The notes: generated by a model from the letters alone, not told the origin. Numbered from the stretch's first letter, positions 22,701 through 34,210 are shown. The stretch is DNA of 64,000 bases from Liolophura sinensis (GCF_032854445.1 NC_088301.1:1490001-1554000), one strand, 5' to 3'. Translations and numbers: made by a program.

Positions 22701-24056
22701 ATCTACTAGCACACTAGGACAGCTAAGTCTTTAGTTACATTATGTAAGTGAAGAAAACCAAATTTCTATCATTCAAGTCAAATGTAATGTGATATTACAA
22801 AACATTTCTTGAAACCTAATGGGGACAAACCTGAATGTGACTCCTTCATCTTCTTTGTAAACTCCGTAAGATTTAGCGATGGAACAGTTCTTATCAGAGA
22901 GTAGCGGAATCTTCATGTCTCCTAGACCACCCTGCTTTCTCGGTGTGTTAACCCTGAAAACATTACCATGCATTATCCCACATTTTTTGTTATCTGATTT
23001 TAATAATATTCATAAATAGATCAAATATCAAAATCTACAAGGCTTATTTTCCCCACCTGTTAGCAAACAAATGCTCAGTATCAAAGTTTCAAAATCATAT
23101 TAAACCAGACTGGTTCAAAATATTACCATTATTTGATTATTCAAATCACAGAAACAGAAAATAAGCTGTAATCAAAGATAACTGTGATACATATAGACGT
23201 CACAATATAAGCCAATAAAACACAAGAGATAACTAGGTATTTGCTCTCCGCACACAAAAGTATTCTCCCCTTAGAACACTACTTTAACAGGGAACATGTA
23301 TCTCCCAGCTTCTGAGTGCTATTTGTAACTGAGATATGACTGAAACACTATTATTATGTCACAGTGATCACGTTTCTGAGTGAAAGAAACACAAAGTTAA
23401 AGGAACTGTCCATTTGTACATTCTGAAACAATCCGTCTGACAATTAGTGAAGCTAAACCAAGGTATGAGCATGTGCCCTCCATCTTTTTTTTCCAGGTGA
23501 ATTACCATGGCAAACACCACAGAACAAACTACAAGGCTACTTACCATGCTAAATGACAGAAATGGCTGTCAGTGGAACAGGCTACCACCTCACAGTTTAT
23601 GTTCCTGAATTCCTCTGCCCGGTCACTGAATGCAATGATTTCTGTCGGACATACAAATGTGCTGCAACACAACAACAAACATCAAACATGTTTGCATAAT
23701 CCTGGATGGCATGTAACCGTCAACGGAAGTGATGGAAATATACAAGATACTCTGCACTTTTAATATCCAAACTACATGCCCAGCAGGTATAATGACACAT
23801 GATTGAAACAGTTTATCATCAAGTACATATAGGACATTTTCTATTTTTGCACAGGATTTATGGAACTCAAAAGATTGATCACCAAGATCTATTTCATTTG
23901 AATAACAACTTACAAATCCAGAGGGTAGAAGAAGAACACCAGATATTTCCCTTTGTAGTCTGACAGAGAGATTTCCTTGAAGGTTCCCTTCACGACAGCC
24001 TGGCCCCTGAAATCTGGGGCTGGCTTGGTGATTCTAGGTACAACGTTGTCAGCCAT
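19753..24056 (-). CDS. PRDX1: Typical 2-Cys peroxiredoxin (Prx1/2 type), 5 coding exons
   Basis: Minus-strand exons are 24056-23914, 23661-23545, 22953-22831, 21961-21831 and 19838-19753. They join in phase into 199 residues plus TAA with GT..AG introns. The enzyme reduces H2O2 and organic hydroperoxides using thioredoxin. The peroxidatic cysteine is C52 in FTFVCPTE, with T49 and R128 in FRGLFIIDD completing the site. The resolving cysteine is C173 in [15 protein letters not shown] (95-98) and the C-terminal YF (194-195) are the motifs linked to sensitivity to over-oxidation in eukaryotic family members. Length and key-residue numbering equal those of human PRDX1. The start [10 protein letters not shown] has no signal or targeting peptide, so it is cytosolic rather than Prx4 or Prx3. 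A possible acceptor just upstream (GTGACAG, exon from 24068) suggests a non-coding first exon that I cannot place. Confidence 0.97.
19905..20022. repeat. About 30-bp repeat, 4 copies (peroxiredoxin intron 4)
   Basis: Imperfect units around CATTTCTGATCAAATTAGTT in the last intron of the peroxiredoxin gene. Confidence 0.8.
20120..20365. repeat. 20-bp minisatellite, left part
   Basis: Unit ACAGTATATGCTGCTATCTA. It continues at 20635-20705, so it is one array split by the SINE-A at 20366-20634. Confidence 0.92.
20366..20634 (-). mobile_element. Full-length SINE-A with 13-bp target-site duplication
   Basis: A 269-bp element flanked by GCTGCTATCTAAC at 20353-20365 and 20635-20647. Read on the minus strand it starts GGGGCCTCCGTGGCTCAGTC, a tRNA-like A box, with a B box GTTCGAGACC about 70 nt on. 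Next come a conserved body (AACCTGCGGATGGTCGTGGG, GGGCTGTGCCCGGTTTCCAC) and a tail ending CACCAATCAAATCAAATCAA. It is non-coding and would depend on a LINE for movement. It inserted inside a minisatellite in a peroxiredoxin intron. From memory, related SINEs occur in molluscs. Confidence 0.92.
20635..20705. repeat. 20-bp minisatellite, right part
   Basis: Continuation of the array at 20120-20365 after the SINE insertion. Confidence 0.9.
20950..21108 (-). mobile_element. SINE-A copy lacking the tRNA head
   Basis: TTTATTTATTT tail, then GATTGGTGTTTTACGCCATA, CATTATGGTAGGTAGAAACG and CAGACCTTCCCACTTATGGC. A block around the CCCGGG segment is deleted, and the copy stops before the tRNA-like part. 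Confidence 0.85.
21226..21790. repeat. 52-bp minisatellite, about 10.5 copies (peroxiredoxin intron 4)
   Basis: Unit contains CATCCACACTTGTGTTATCA and AACCCAGGAACATTACCAAC. It ends about 40 bp from exon 4 (21831-21961). The three overlapping plus-strand ORFs of about 200 codons here are products of the repeat. Confidence 0.93.
22225..22600. repeat. Imperfect repeat of GAGGAAACC/GAGTCC motifs (peroxiredoxin intron 3)
   Basis: Units of about 36-50 bp combine CCAGAGGAAACC, AGAGTCC and GGAAAAAGGGCA. They become shorter CCAAACAGAAT units near 22500-22560. Confidence 0.8.
22954..23544. other. Peroxiredoxin intron 2
   Basis: Ordinary AT-rich intron with a good acceptor (TTTTCAG at its 3' end) and donor GTAAGT. 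No repeat seen. Confidence 0.8.
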
Positions 24057-25260
24057 TCCTTCTGTTTCCTGTCACGTATGAATAACAGTTTCATTAGCAG
24101 TGTTCTATAATGTGCAGTCTCAGAAAAAAAAAAAAAGAGAGTAATACAAGAAGAAAGCCAAATACTGCTAGGAAATGGAAATTTTACCTTTTGCCATTAT
24201 TTGTTATTTATATGTGAATATTGTTTGATGCCATACACAAATAATTTTCCAATTACACAACGCTGATGAGGTCCATGACTGGATAAAATCTGGAGCGTCT
24301 AGAGGAAACCACTGCCCTTTGTCATGTACCTGACAAACCTAATAACTGAAGGTTGTAGTCAAACCAGCAAGAGACAGATTAAAAAGCAGAGTCAGCCAAG
24401 ACCACCCTTTTGAAATTAAGTTTTGAATCTTCAGATCTATTTCCAGTAATTTTACATTTTTTTCTGTTTGACATCACGGTAATGTCAGCAGAATATACTT
24501 CTTGTTTATTGTTTATTTATTTCATTGGTGTTTTATGGCGTACAAGAATACTGTGTATATATCAAATTCAGACTCCACAAGAACATTCTGAATATAACCC
24601 TACTACCGTACAAGTACATACACCGAAGCGATGTCTACAGCTGTGTCATATAGATCCAGAAAAAGTTTGTGCTCCCAAACTGAGAACAAAACTGGAAATT
24701 CACCTTTTTGTTTTGGCTGATCTTGATATTTTTATAATTTTTCTGTTTTTCCCAGATCTTTCTATTCATGTCTTAAACAAAATAAAATGTTATATTTTTA
24801 TAACCTTCTCTGACACTGGAAGAAGATATAGTCCACCCATAAAACAAGAATTTAGATTGGTGTGGCCTAATTTATATGTGATAATTTGCCCATTTACCCA
24901 GTTTGGTTCTCACATATAAATTTCCTTCACAGACTTAAGAGCTCTAAGTAAGCCTCACTTTGACTAACAATGGAACCTTCAATGTTTGGGATAACAGAGT
25001 TCCTACAGGTATATGAAAATGAAATTCAAGGAATTTTCCAGGAGTTTTTTGCCATTTTCAAGGCCAGTTTAAACATACAATGGTGCAAATTATAGACTCT
25101 ATTTTAAGACGGAATTATAGATGCTTTAATTTGCATGCATGTATATTGAATAGTACGCTTGCTTTTGTAAGAAATCTCTGCCTTTCACCTCTGTAATGCA
25201 ACATATTCTTTGACCTGGCCATGGCTCAGTAAAAAAAAATGAATGCCATATATCATTATG
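24057..25260. other. Upstream region of peroxiredoxin, with SINE fragments
   Basis: Probably contains an intron, promoter or non-coding exon of the peroxiredoxin gene. Fragments include about 24290-24345, which resembles SINE-C (see 62030), and 24508-24560, a degraded SINE-A tail. The plus-strand 169-codon open frame at 24410-24919 overlaps SINE debris and is AT-rich, so I do not call it a gene. Confidence 0.4.
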
Positions 25261-25961
25261 CAGGGCTTCCTCTGGGTCAGTATTTTTTTTAGCCTGTCAC
25301 TTTAGCCACTAATCAAATTTTGTAGTAAATACTATTTTTCCTTTTTTCAACCTATCTGTAGGATCCTAGTAAAATGTAATTTCTTCTATCAGAAAATTTT
25401 GTTACGAAATTATTTGTAAATTCAGTTTATTTACATGCAACATTATGATCAGTACATTGGAGTAACAGTCTGACAGGAGAAAGCCAGATGGCGTACACAT
25501 TTATGAATGGCACATATTCTCAAACATTTAATTTACTTCGGCTCCAAAAAAAAAAAAATAGTTTATTAAGTGGAAAAGTTCAAATTTTTCATGGGAGGTA
25601 GCTTCATTTACAGGTGTAACTCTACCTTGATTTACTTCCCTTGATTATTTTTTTTTTTTTTTACAATTGGCGATGAAAGGCATCCCCCAAAATGCCATGA
25701 TTCTTATTCATTATTTAACAAAAATGATTTCAAGAGTTATTTAATGTAAGTCAATTTGCAACAATGCTGAAATCCCTTCGTAAATTGCAAAAATCTGCTA
25801 AAAACCCCAGAAAACTCTCACTGCAGATTTTGTACAACGTTTGTATTTTTTCTTAAGTAAATAAATCTGTTGCCAAAAATATTCCCGTTTTATCAAATTT
25901 TTCGCCATTTCAAAAAATTGTTCTATATTTGCGACAATGGCGAGTGCCAGTGGAAGCCCTG
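25261..25961. mobile_element. Possible hAT-type MITE
   Basis: Left end CAGGGCTTCCTCTGG and right end (read inward) CAGGGCTTCCACTGG match as inverted termini at 14 of 15 bases. CAGGG termini are typical of hAT elements. The interior is AT-rich with no transposase frame. The expected 8-bp target duplication is not visible, so the element is old or the call is wrong. Flanks on both sides carry related TTTTCAAGGA-type sequence, suggesting insertion into another repeat. Confidence 0.45.
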
Positions 25962-26334
25962 ATTTTTGGATAATTATCAGCGAGCTCCTGATATACAGAC
26001 TCAGCAGTCAGCAGACAATATTTAAGTTCAGGACAAAGTAAGATTTTCAAGGAGTTTCCAGGAGTATTTGTCTTTTTTAAGGACTTTCAAGTACTAGAAA
26101 ATGAAATTGTATTTTTCAAGCACTTTCGAGGAGTTTCAAGGACTGTGCGCACCTTGGATAAAAATGTTCATTTTTTTTTACGACCTTGACACTAAAATGA
26201 ATAACAAGAAACCTGCTGAGCACTATTTCCATGTACATCAATCATGCTACATGTAAGTGTCTGTGTGATAGACAAGCAATTCGTTAACAATCAGCGCAGG
26301 AATTCAAGGTGACAATGTCTGGTGACGAAGTTTG

Positions 26335-26470
26335 ATCAGTGTTGACAGACATGAATACAGGTCAGTGTCGACACGCATGAATACAGGTCAGTGTCGACAC
26401 GCATGAATACAGGTCAGTGTCGACACGCACGAATACAGATCAGTGTCGACACACATGAATACAGGTAACA
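26335..26470. repeat. 30-bp repeat, about 5 copies
   Basis: Unit contains GTCAGTGTCGACACGCATGA followed by ATACAG. Confidence 0.9.
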
Positions 26471-26642
26471 GTTAATGTGAGCTAATGGTACTGGATCAAA
26501 CCTGATCAATTATTTACATGTACATACATGCTGTGAAAGCAGTGTCATCATAGCTTGAACATGGGAAAACAAAAACCGATCCTGAATTTTCTATCATACA
26601 CATGTAGCTTACATGAAAAATAGGATGTTCATGATGTTGCTA

Positions 26643-26985
26643 ATGGAGATACCCTGACCATGTCCACTACTGCATCAGCCAGTTTGACCTTGTTACACAC
26701 TGGTCTTAACGGAAATACCCTGACCATGTCCACTACTACATCCGCCAGTTTGACCCTGTTACACACCGGTCTTAACGGAGATACCCTGACCATGTCCACT
26801 ACTACATCAGCCAGTTTGACCCTGTTACATGCTGGTCTTAAGGGAGATACCCTGACCATGTCCACTACTACATCAGCCAGTCTGACCCTGTTACACACCG
26901 GTCTTAATGGAGATACCCTGACCATGTCCACTACTACATCAGCCAGTTTGACCCTGTTACACACCGGTCTTAACTGGGTAGGACA
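26643..26985. repeat. 66-bp minisatellite, 5 copies
   Basis: Unit contains GGAGATACCCTGACCATGTC and CAGCCAGTTTGACCCTGTTA. The period is a multiple of 3, so frames on both strands stay open; neither is taken as coding. Confidence 0.93.
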
Positions 26986-27137
26986 ATGAAATCTCTCAAC
27001 ACAATCTTGTGACTGTCACTGACAAACTCATTTACTTATTTCATGGAAAATAGGATACGTTTAGCATTTAAATGCCAGCCACAATTTTCCTATTAACATG
27101 ACATTGTATGAACAGATGAAGCAAAACATACAAAAAC

Positions 27138-27930
27138 CAATAATACGCTGCTCACAGTGATTTCTCCAGTATCACTTGACCACAGTACATGTACGAACAT
27201 GTAATACACTGCTCACAGTGATTTCTCCAGCATCACTTGACCACAGTACATGTACAAACATGTAATACGCTGCTCACAGTGATTTCTCCAGCATCACTTG
27301 ACCACAGTACATGTACAAACATGTAATACGCTGCTCACAGTGATTTCTCCAGTATCACTTGACCACAGTACATGTACAAACATGTAATACGCTGCTCACA
27401 GTGATTTCTCCAGCATCACTTGACCACAGTACATGTACAAACATGTAATACGCTGCTCACAGTGATTTCTCCAGCATCACTTGACCACAGTACATGTACA
27501 AACATGTAATACGCTGCTCACAGTGATTTCTCCAGCATCACTTGACCACAGTACATGTACAAACATGTAATACGCTGCTCACAGTGATTTCTCCAGCATC
27601 ACTTGACCACAGTACATGTACAAACATGTAATACGCTGCTCACAGTGATTTCTCCAGTATCACTTGACCACAGTACATGTACAAACATGTAATACGCTGC
27701 TCACAGTGATTTCTCCAGCATCACTTGACCACAGTACATGTACAAACATGTAATACGCTGCTCACAGTGATTTCTCCAGTATCACTTGACCACAGTACAT
27801 GTACAAACATGTAATACGCTGCTCACAGTGATTTCTCCAGCATCACTTGACCACAGTACATGTACAAACATGTAATACGCTGCTCACAGTGATTTCTCCA
27901 GCATCACTTGACCACAGTACATGTACAAAC
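27138..27930. repeat. 61-bp minisatellite, 13 nearly identical copies
   Basis: Unit contains AATACGCTGCTCACAGTGAT, TTCTCCAGCATCACTTGACC and ACAGTACATGTACAAACATG. Copies differ almost only at CAGCATC/CAGTATC, so this array is the most homogeneous in the window and is recent or actively homogenised. Confidence 0.96.
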
Positions 27931-28249
27931 ATGCACCAATAAAATGTTCAGGAGAACTACAACCACTTTAAAAAAGCATACATGCAATTTACGACATCGC
28001 AAGGCTGTTAAAAAGACCTTATCAAATACATGTACCTTTTTTTGACTTTGAATGATAACAGTTCCTTGAAGGAAAGAAAAAAATTGTTCATCCAGTATCT
28101 TTGGACCACTTTGTTTCAAGTGGGAAGGAGTTTTTCGAGCTCCTCATTCCATCAGAGCACGTTTACACTGATTTGATGATCTGTACTACATAGTGTTGGT
28201 ACACACAGCCCTAATGCTATGCAAATGAGACAGTGACTGTCAGTTTTAG

Positions 28250-28590
28250 GGATTTAACGTCGTGGCCTAACTGAGTGAGTGAGTGAGTCAATAAGTGAGT
28301 GCGTGCTTGGGGTTTAACGTCATGCTTAACTAAGTGAGTGAGTGAGTGCTGGGGTTTAACACCGTGGCCTAACTGAGTGAGTGAGTGCTTGGGGTATAAT
28401 GCGGTGGCTTAACTGAGTGAGTGAGTGCTCAGGGTTTAACAACGTGGCCTAACTGAGTGAGTGAGTGCTTGGGGTTTAACATCGTGGCCTGAGTGAGTGA
28501 GTGAGTGCTTGGGGTTCAACGCCGTGGCCTAACTGAGTGAGTCAGTGAGTGAGTGCTTGGGGTATAACGTTGTGGCCTAACTGAACATTT
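28250..28590. repeat. Tandem array built from the SINE-B 3' end
   Basis: About eight units of GAGTGAGTGCTTGGGGTTTA with ACGTCGTGGCCTAACT variants. The same words form the 3' end of the SINE-B copies at 46428 and 57013, so a SINE tail has been tandemly multiplied. Confidence 0.82.
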
Positions 28591-29177
28591 CTTTGAAGCA
28601 AAGACTCTTTGGTATTTGTACATTAATACCACATGATAATGTCTATCTTTTTTTTTTTCTTTTGAGAAAATAAATCTGCAAACACCATTTTAGAAAACTA
28701 TAAAAGAACTTTTGATCAGTTTAAGGCTTACTTGATCTTTTCTTCCAAATAGAAAAAGTCAACAAGGCGATTTTTTGGTCCATTTTCACCCGTGCATATG
28801 GTGTTTTTATGATGCTTTTACTTTTTACTCTTAGCTTAAAACATCTGAGCTTGGAGGCAAAAACCAGAAAAACATTGCAAAGCTACACTATGTTTCTGTC
28901 AACAACACACTTCATCAACACAAACAAACTTGAGTGAAGTCTCTGGAGCTACCAAATAATTATTCAATACTGCCGAGTATTTGTGTTTGATTTGCACCTT
29001 ACACTGTATGTCAATGATTCAAAGCAGGTGTGTTGAAAATAGTGTTTTCTTCTGTAGCAAACTGAAAAAACGTTCAACAATGAAAGAGCTCTGTGTATAA
29101 AGCAGAAGAGAATTACACCTAAAGAGGCAATGAAATGGGCCATAACTGGAATAACAACAAAATTGTCACAAGTTGAA
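28591..29177. other. AT-rich spacer or 3' UTR of the unassigned gene
   Basis: Lies downstream, on the minus strand, of the stop codon at 29178-29180. I found no clear AATAAA signal in this orientation. Confidence 0.35.
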
Positions 29178-29608
29178 TCATGGCCACAACCTACAGACAA
29201 CTCTTCTGACATACATCTCCACCACATTTTCCACATCCACAGTGCCAGGGCCTGAACATTCAGCTGAGTAGCTATCAGGATATGAGAATGTGTTTAGCTT
29301 AACAAAAAGAAAACCATTCTACTATAAAGATCAATAGCTTTAGGTTCATCAGACAACTGCTTACAGAATCCGCAGTGAGAAGATCTCCCGATGAACTGGA
29401 CAGCGAACAGAGATCTGAGGCCACACCTGAAGTACCCGACAGTGGACGAACCCTACAGTCTTTCCCCTCCAAATATTTTTCCCACAAGGCTTTGAGAGTT
29501 TCTCTGTCCACTGAGCAGTCAAACACTTCCCCGTTTATCAGAGCTCTTCTGTATGCCTGGTACATTCCCAGACTCTGCCAGTTGTTTGCACAATCCCAAC
29601 ATGCAGCA
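29178..29608 (-). CDS. Two predicted exons of an unassigned gene (3' end)
   Basis: Minus-strand exon 29608-29365 opens after acceptor CCCATTCTCAG, with a branch-like CTAAT upstream. It encodes 81 residues such as ACWDCANNWQSLGMYQAYRR and ETLKALWEKYLEGKDC, ending in a serine-rich stretch. It stops at donor GTAAGC in phase 0. A 67-bp intron with acceptor TTTCTTTTTGTTAAG leads to exon 29297-29178 in phase 0, which encodes 39 residues (LNTFSYPDSYSAECSG, then VDVENVVEMYVRRVVC) and ends in TGA. Codon use and peptide composition look genuine. I do not recognise the family. Upstream exons must exist because the first exon starts in phase 2. It could belong with the exon at 34211-34630, but the phases do not join directly. 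Confidence 0.5.
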
Positions 29609-31069
29609 CTGAGAATGGGAGTGTAGTGGTCTGAGCATTAGGTTTGAACATACACGACAGACAGCTTCCTCCTTCGCACTGTCAATCAATGCTTGCCACG
29701 CCACACACTCTCAACAATGTGCAGCCCAGTGGATAGGGTAGTGTTTCCGGCGTTACCAGTCACCATGGCAACGTGATGTGGTGCTACAGAGATAAAAGAG
29801 TTTCCCATGCATCACTTATTATCATCTTTCCACAGTGATAATTAATGAGTGCCTCATTGATTAGGAATATTTCAGACAATCACATGGCTTTTAACTTCAC
29901 CAATCAGTTCATATATTCTTGAACAGCTTGCCATTACCAGTAATTGTCACATGAAAGAATATCTTCTCCAATACTGCCTGAAGATTTAAGTAATGAATCA
30001 GTCAAATAGACCTACATTAGCATCAAATGACATATGTCCATACAACAAGAATTTAACACTTAATCCATTTACCACTCCCTGCACTCTACGGTTAAAGCCA
30101 GCTAGTGGCTGTAAGCAATTCAACTTGCCTTTTAAATGCCATTAGACTGTCACTGTCTGTAGTTCAACAAAACCACAATTATAATGGTTTATTGAAGCGA
30201 TATTTCCGAAGAGTTCGTGGGAAATTTTCATAATTATTATTTAATAAATCAACTCAAATTGGTCAGCTGACCAATGCATCCTTGTTTGTAACAAACCACA
30301 TATTGACTCAGATTATTAACTTAATAAATTATTGATACTACAGCCAAGTGTGGTTTACAGGTCCAGGCTGTGAGTTTATCCTCTCACTGAAGTCATTAAT
30401 TGATCATTAACTGTGGAGAAGTCATGTTAACAAGCTCAATATTAATAGTCACCTGAGAGAGTAAAAGAAGCTTTAAAGTCACATGAGCTGACCACAACGA
30501 AAATCCAGGGGGAGGCCATGAGTGATTGGATATATGAAATCTCATCGGTAATGTCTCCCGTAATGTCTACAGCCCGAATATGAATACTACCATCAGAAAA
30601 AACAGTCAATAAAGAGGAGACCACCATGTTCACCTAAATTCATAAACCTGCGTGAATGTATTCTAAAGTTTTTTTCTACAACCCATGGAAGGGACATTAT
30701 CCAGAATCATGGTAAATAATAAATGTACATGCAAATGCACTTTAATATAACCATAGAACAGAGAGCTTTTGCATGTTGCTGTCATTATCACATAGACAAT
30801 CACACTAAACACAGCCTCATCTGTTTCACCTGCACTGGAAATAAACTGTAGAGGTACGTATATAAACTTTATATACGCTATAAACAAGTAAGTAACGGCT
30901 GAGATAATGTATATGTATGCTGGTATGCTTGGGGTTTTATGTCACGCTTGACAATGTCTCAGCCGTATGACGATGACTAGTCATTAGGTGTGTGTACACA
31001 AACTGTGTCTTCTTGTAGTAAGACGAGCCCTTGCCGCCAAAGTGCAGCTGCCACTGAAGTATCACGTAC
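29609..31069. other. AT-rich stretch, probably intronic
   Basis: No exon I can defend. About 30925-30985 is a SINE-B 3' fragment (TGCTTGGGGTTTTATGTCAC, GCCGTATGACGATGA). Confidence 0.4.
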
Positions 31070-31890
31070 GTTACGTGAACAGGCTCATGTACATGTACGT
31101 TATGTGTACAGGCTCATGTACATGTACGTTATGTGTACAGGCTCATGTACATGTACGTTACGTGTACAGGCTCATGTACATTATGTGTACAGGCTCATGT
31201 ACATGTACATTACGTGTACAGGCTCATGTACATGTACTTTACGTGTACAGGCTCATGTACATGTACGTTATGTGTACAGGCTCATGTACATGTACGTTAC
31301 GTGTACAGGCTCATGTACATTATGTGTACAGGCTCATGTACATGTACATTACGTGTACAGGCTCATGTACATGTACTTTACGTGTACAGGCTCATGTACA
31401 TGTACGTTATGTGTACAGGCTCATGTGCATGTACATTATGTGTACAGGCTCATGTACATGTACGTTATGTGTACAGGCTCATGTACATGTACGTTACGTG
31501 TACAGGCTCATGTACATGTACTTTACATGTACAGGCTCATGTACATGTACGTTACATGTACAGGCTCATGCACATGTACATTACGTGTACAGGCTCATGT
31601 ACATGTACGTTATGTGTACAGGCTCATGTACATGTACGTTACGTGTACAGGCTCACATACATGTACGTTATGTGTACAGGCTCATGTACATGTACGTTAC
31701 GTGTACAGGCTCATGTACATGTACGTTACGTGTACAGGCTCATGTACATGTACGTTATGTGTACAGGCTCATGTACATGTACGTTATGTGTACAGGCTCA
31801 TGTACATGTACGTTACGTGTACAGGCTCATGTACATGTGCGTTATGTGTACAGGCTCATGTACATGTACATTATGTGTACATGCTCATGT
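31070..31890. repeat. 29-bp minisatellite with palindromic core, about 28 copies
   Basis: Unit ACAGGCTCATGTACATGTAC followed by GTTATGTGT. The core GTACATGTAC is a perfect palindrome. With a period of 29, each frame cycles through the same peptides and all three stay open for about 300 codons; these are not genes. Confidence 0.95.
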
Positions 31891-32259
31891 ATTCTGATGA
31901 AAGTTTCCATGTCCTAAGATAGAACTGTAGACTACCTGTGTTAATAGTACAGCCAAAGCAGGGCCGGGGTTAGTGAGAAAACCAGGCATGATTTACATAT
32001 GCATGTAGGTCAGAACTCAATCTGGGGTTATCCCACGTGGACAAAACTTCAAGAAAGAGCATGTTTTTGCATATATTCGGGGGAAAATTCTCATTTTGCA
32101 TGTTAAAAACACCAAAATTTATTCATGTAAATTTATACACTGCGGAGAAAAGACAATATCAGTATTTTTTAAGACCACAGAACCGTAAATGTCCAGAGCT
32201 GACCAAAATTTGTCATGTTACATAACAAATATATACAAGGTGATAAGTGCTGGTGGCAT
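31891..32259. other. Spacer
   Basis: Nothing recognised. Confidence 0.4.
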
Positions 32260-33000
32260 CACTGCTGCATAAAAACTGGTCAGTGGCTCTCTCTATACCA
32301 CATATACATGTACACACAGGATTCATCATCAACTCAGTGTGCAGGTGAGGAGACACCAGAGCTAGATAGTCAGTGGCTCTCTCCATACTACATATACGTG
32401 TACACACAGGATTCATCATCAACTCAGAGTGCAGGTGAGGAAACACCAGAGATAGTCAGTGGCTCTCTCCATACTTCATGTACACGCAGGATTCATCATC
32501 AACTCAGTGTGCAGGTGAGGAGACACCAGAGATAGATAGTCAGTGGCTCTCTCCATACTACATATACACACAGGATTCATCATCAACTCAGAGTGCAGGT
32601 GAGGAAACACCAGAGATAGTCAGTGGCTCTCCATACTACATATACACGCAGGATTCATCATCAACTCAGTGTGCAGGTGAGGAGACACCAGAGATAGTCA
32701 GTGGCTCTCTCCATACTACATATACATGCAGGATTCATCATCAACTCAGTGTGCAGGTGAGGAGACACCAGAGATAGTCAGTGGCTCTCCATACTACATA
32801 TACATGCAGGATTCATCATCAACCCAGTGTGCAGGTGAGGAGACACCAGAGATAGTCAGTGGCTCTCTCCATACTTCATATACACACAGGATTCATCATC
32901 AACTCAGTGTGCAGGTGAGGAGACACCAGAGATAGTCAGTGGCTCTCTCCATACTTCATGTACACACAGGATTCATCATCAACCCAGTGTGCATGCACAA
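32260..33000. repeat. 75-85-bp minisatellite, about 9 copies
   Basis: Unit contains GATAGTCAGTGGCTCTCTCC, ATTCATCATCAACTCAGTGT and GCAGGTGAGGAGACACCAGA. Each copy carries CAG|GTGAGG, a 5' splice-site-like word on the plus strand. Confidence 0.93.
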
Positions 33001-33504
33001 AGACAATCAATCTGCATCACTAAACAGTAACATGGAGATGTATTTCTCATAAATACATAACATAAATTTATTTGAATAATTCTTCTGCTGTCGACATGTA
33101 ATACACTGCCTACTAAACTGTACACCTCTGACAACTGTTATGAGTATAACCAAAATGATCCACACAAACTAACAGGTCATATTCAAGTTGCTGTTAATCA
33201 CTTTGCTACATATCCGCATGCAATCCATCACATCACATGCAGGCCACATGAGGCAGTGCACAGTTAAACAGCCATGCACCATTTGGCTATCACTCTGAGA
33301 ACAGTCTCCCATGTACGCAGCACCACAATCTCATACCCATGCTACATGGGGTAGATGCACACATACAACCAATCACTGTTTACACTTGTCAAATGCAATT
33401 TCAAGCCCAAAACTTTCAGGAAACCACCAATAAGATTTATAAGCCCCAAATTTTCAGCAGGACAACAACAAAAGTGATTCCATTTTTCTCATGTGAACTG
33501 AATT
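33001..33504. other. Spacer
   Basis: Nothing recognised. Confidence 0.4.
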
Positions 33505-33780
33505 AAACACCAATGGGGAGTCATAGCCTCCAGGTTTCACACAAAAACCAATGGGGAGTCAAAGCCTTCATGTTTCACACAAACACCAATGGGGAGTCAA
33601 AGCCTTCATGTTTCACACAAACACCAATGGGGAGTCAAAGCCTTCATGTTTCACACAAACACCAATGGGGAATCATAGCCTCCAGGTTTCACACAAACAC
33701 CAATAAAGAGTCACCACCTCCATGTTTCACACAAACACCAATGGGGAGTCAAATCCTCCATGTTTAAACACCAATGTGGA
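33505..33780. repeat. 38-bp minisatellite, about 7 copies
   Basis: Unit contains AAACACCAATGGGGAGTCAA and AGCCTTCATGTTTCAC. Decayed copies extend to about 33900. Confidence 0.92.
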
Positions 33781-34210
33781 ATCAACATCTCCATGGGTTT
33801 CACACATCGTCAAGTTTTGCAAAAAAAACAATGAAGAGTCAAGTGTCCATGTTTCACACAAACACTAATTCAAAGTTCCTGTGTTTCAAACCAACATCTA
33901 TATGTTTCAGATAAACAACAAAGATTTAAGGCCATGAAGGTTAGGGCCATTAGGTGTTTCTAGGAGCAAGAAACTTGATTATGGCAATTATATGCTCAGC
34001 ACAGGACAGTTCCTGTCCATTATAAGTGCACGAGTCTAATGAGGCCCATAGTCAACCACTGAAAATATAAACAATGTCAAAACTGAAATGCTTTGTTTTA
34101 CAATCCCTCCCTCCTCCTCCCCCAGCAGATCAGAGTGTTTCCTGTAAACATGCTATAAGTCAGGTGTACATGAATGTAAAGACTATGTACATGTATGTAT
34201 AATTTCCTAC

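Noticed and set aside
24410-24919. Plus-strand 169-codon ORF
   Set aside because: AT-rich and includes a degraded SINE-A tail; no domain recognised and opposite to the neighbouring genes.
26629-26989. ORFs on both strands of about 110 codons
   Set aside because: 66-bp repeat with a period divisible by 3.
30442-30633. Minus-strand ORF ending at a CTCTCAG/GTGACT junction-like site
   Set aside because: The same site fits an acceptor as well as a donor, and no neighbouring exon joins in phase.
30988-31922. Three overlapping plus-strand ORFs of about 250-310 codons rich in MYMYVMCTGSCTCTL
   Set aside because: The 29-bp array makes all three frames cycle through the same peptide; there is no domain or splice context.
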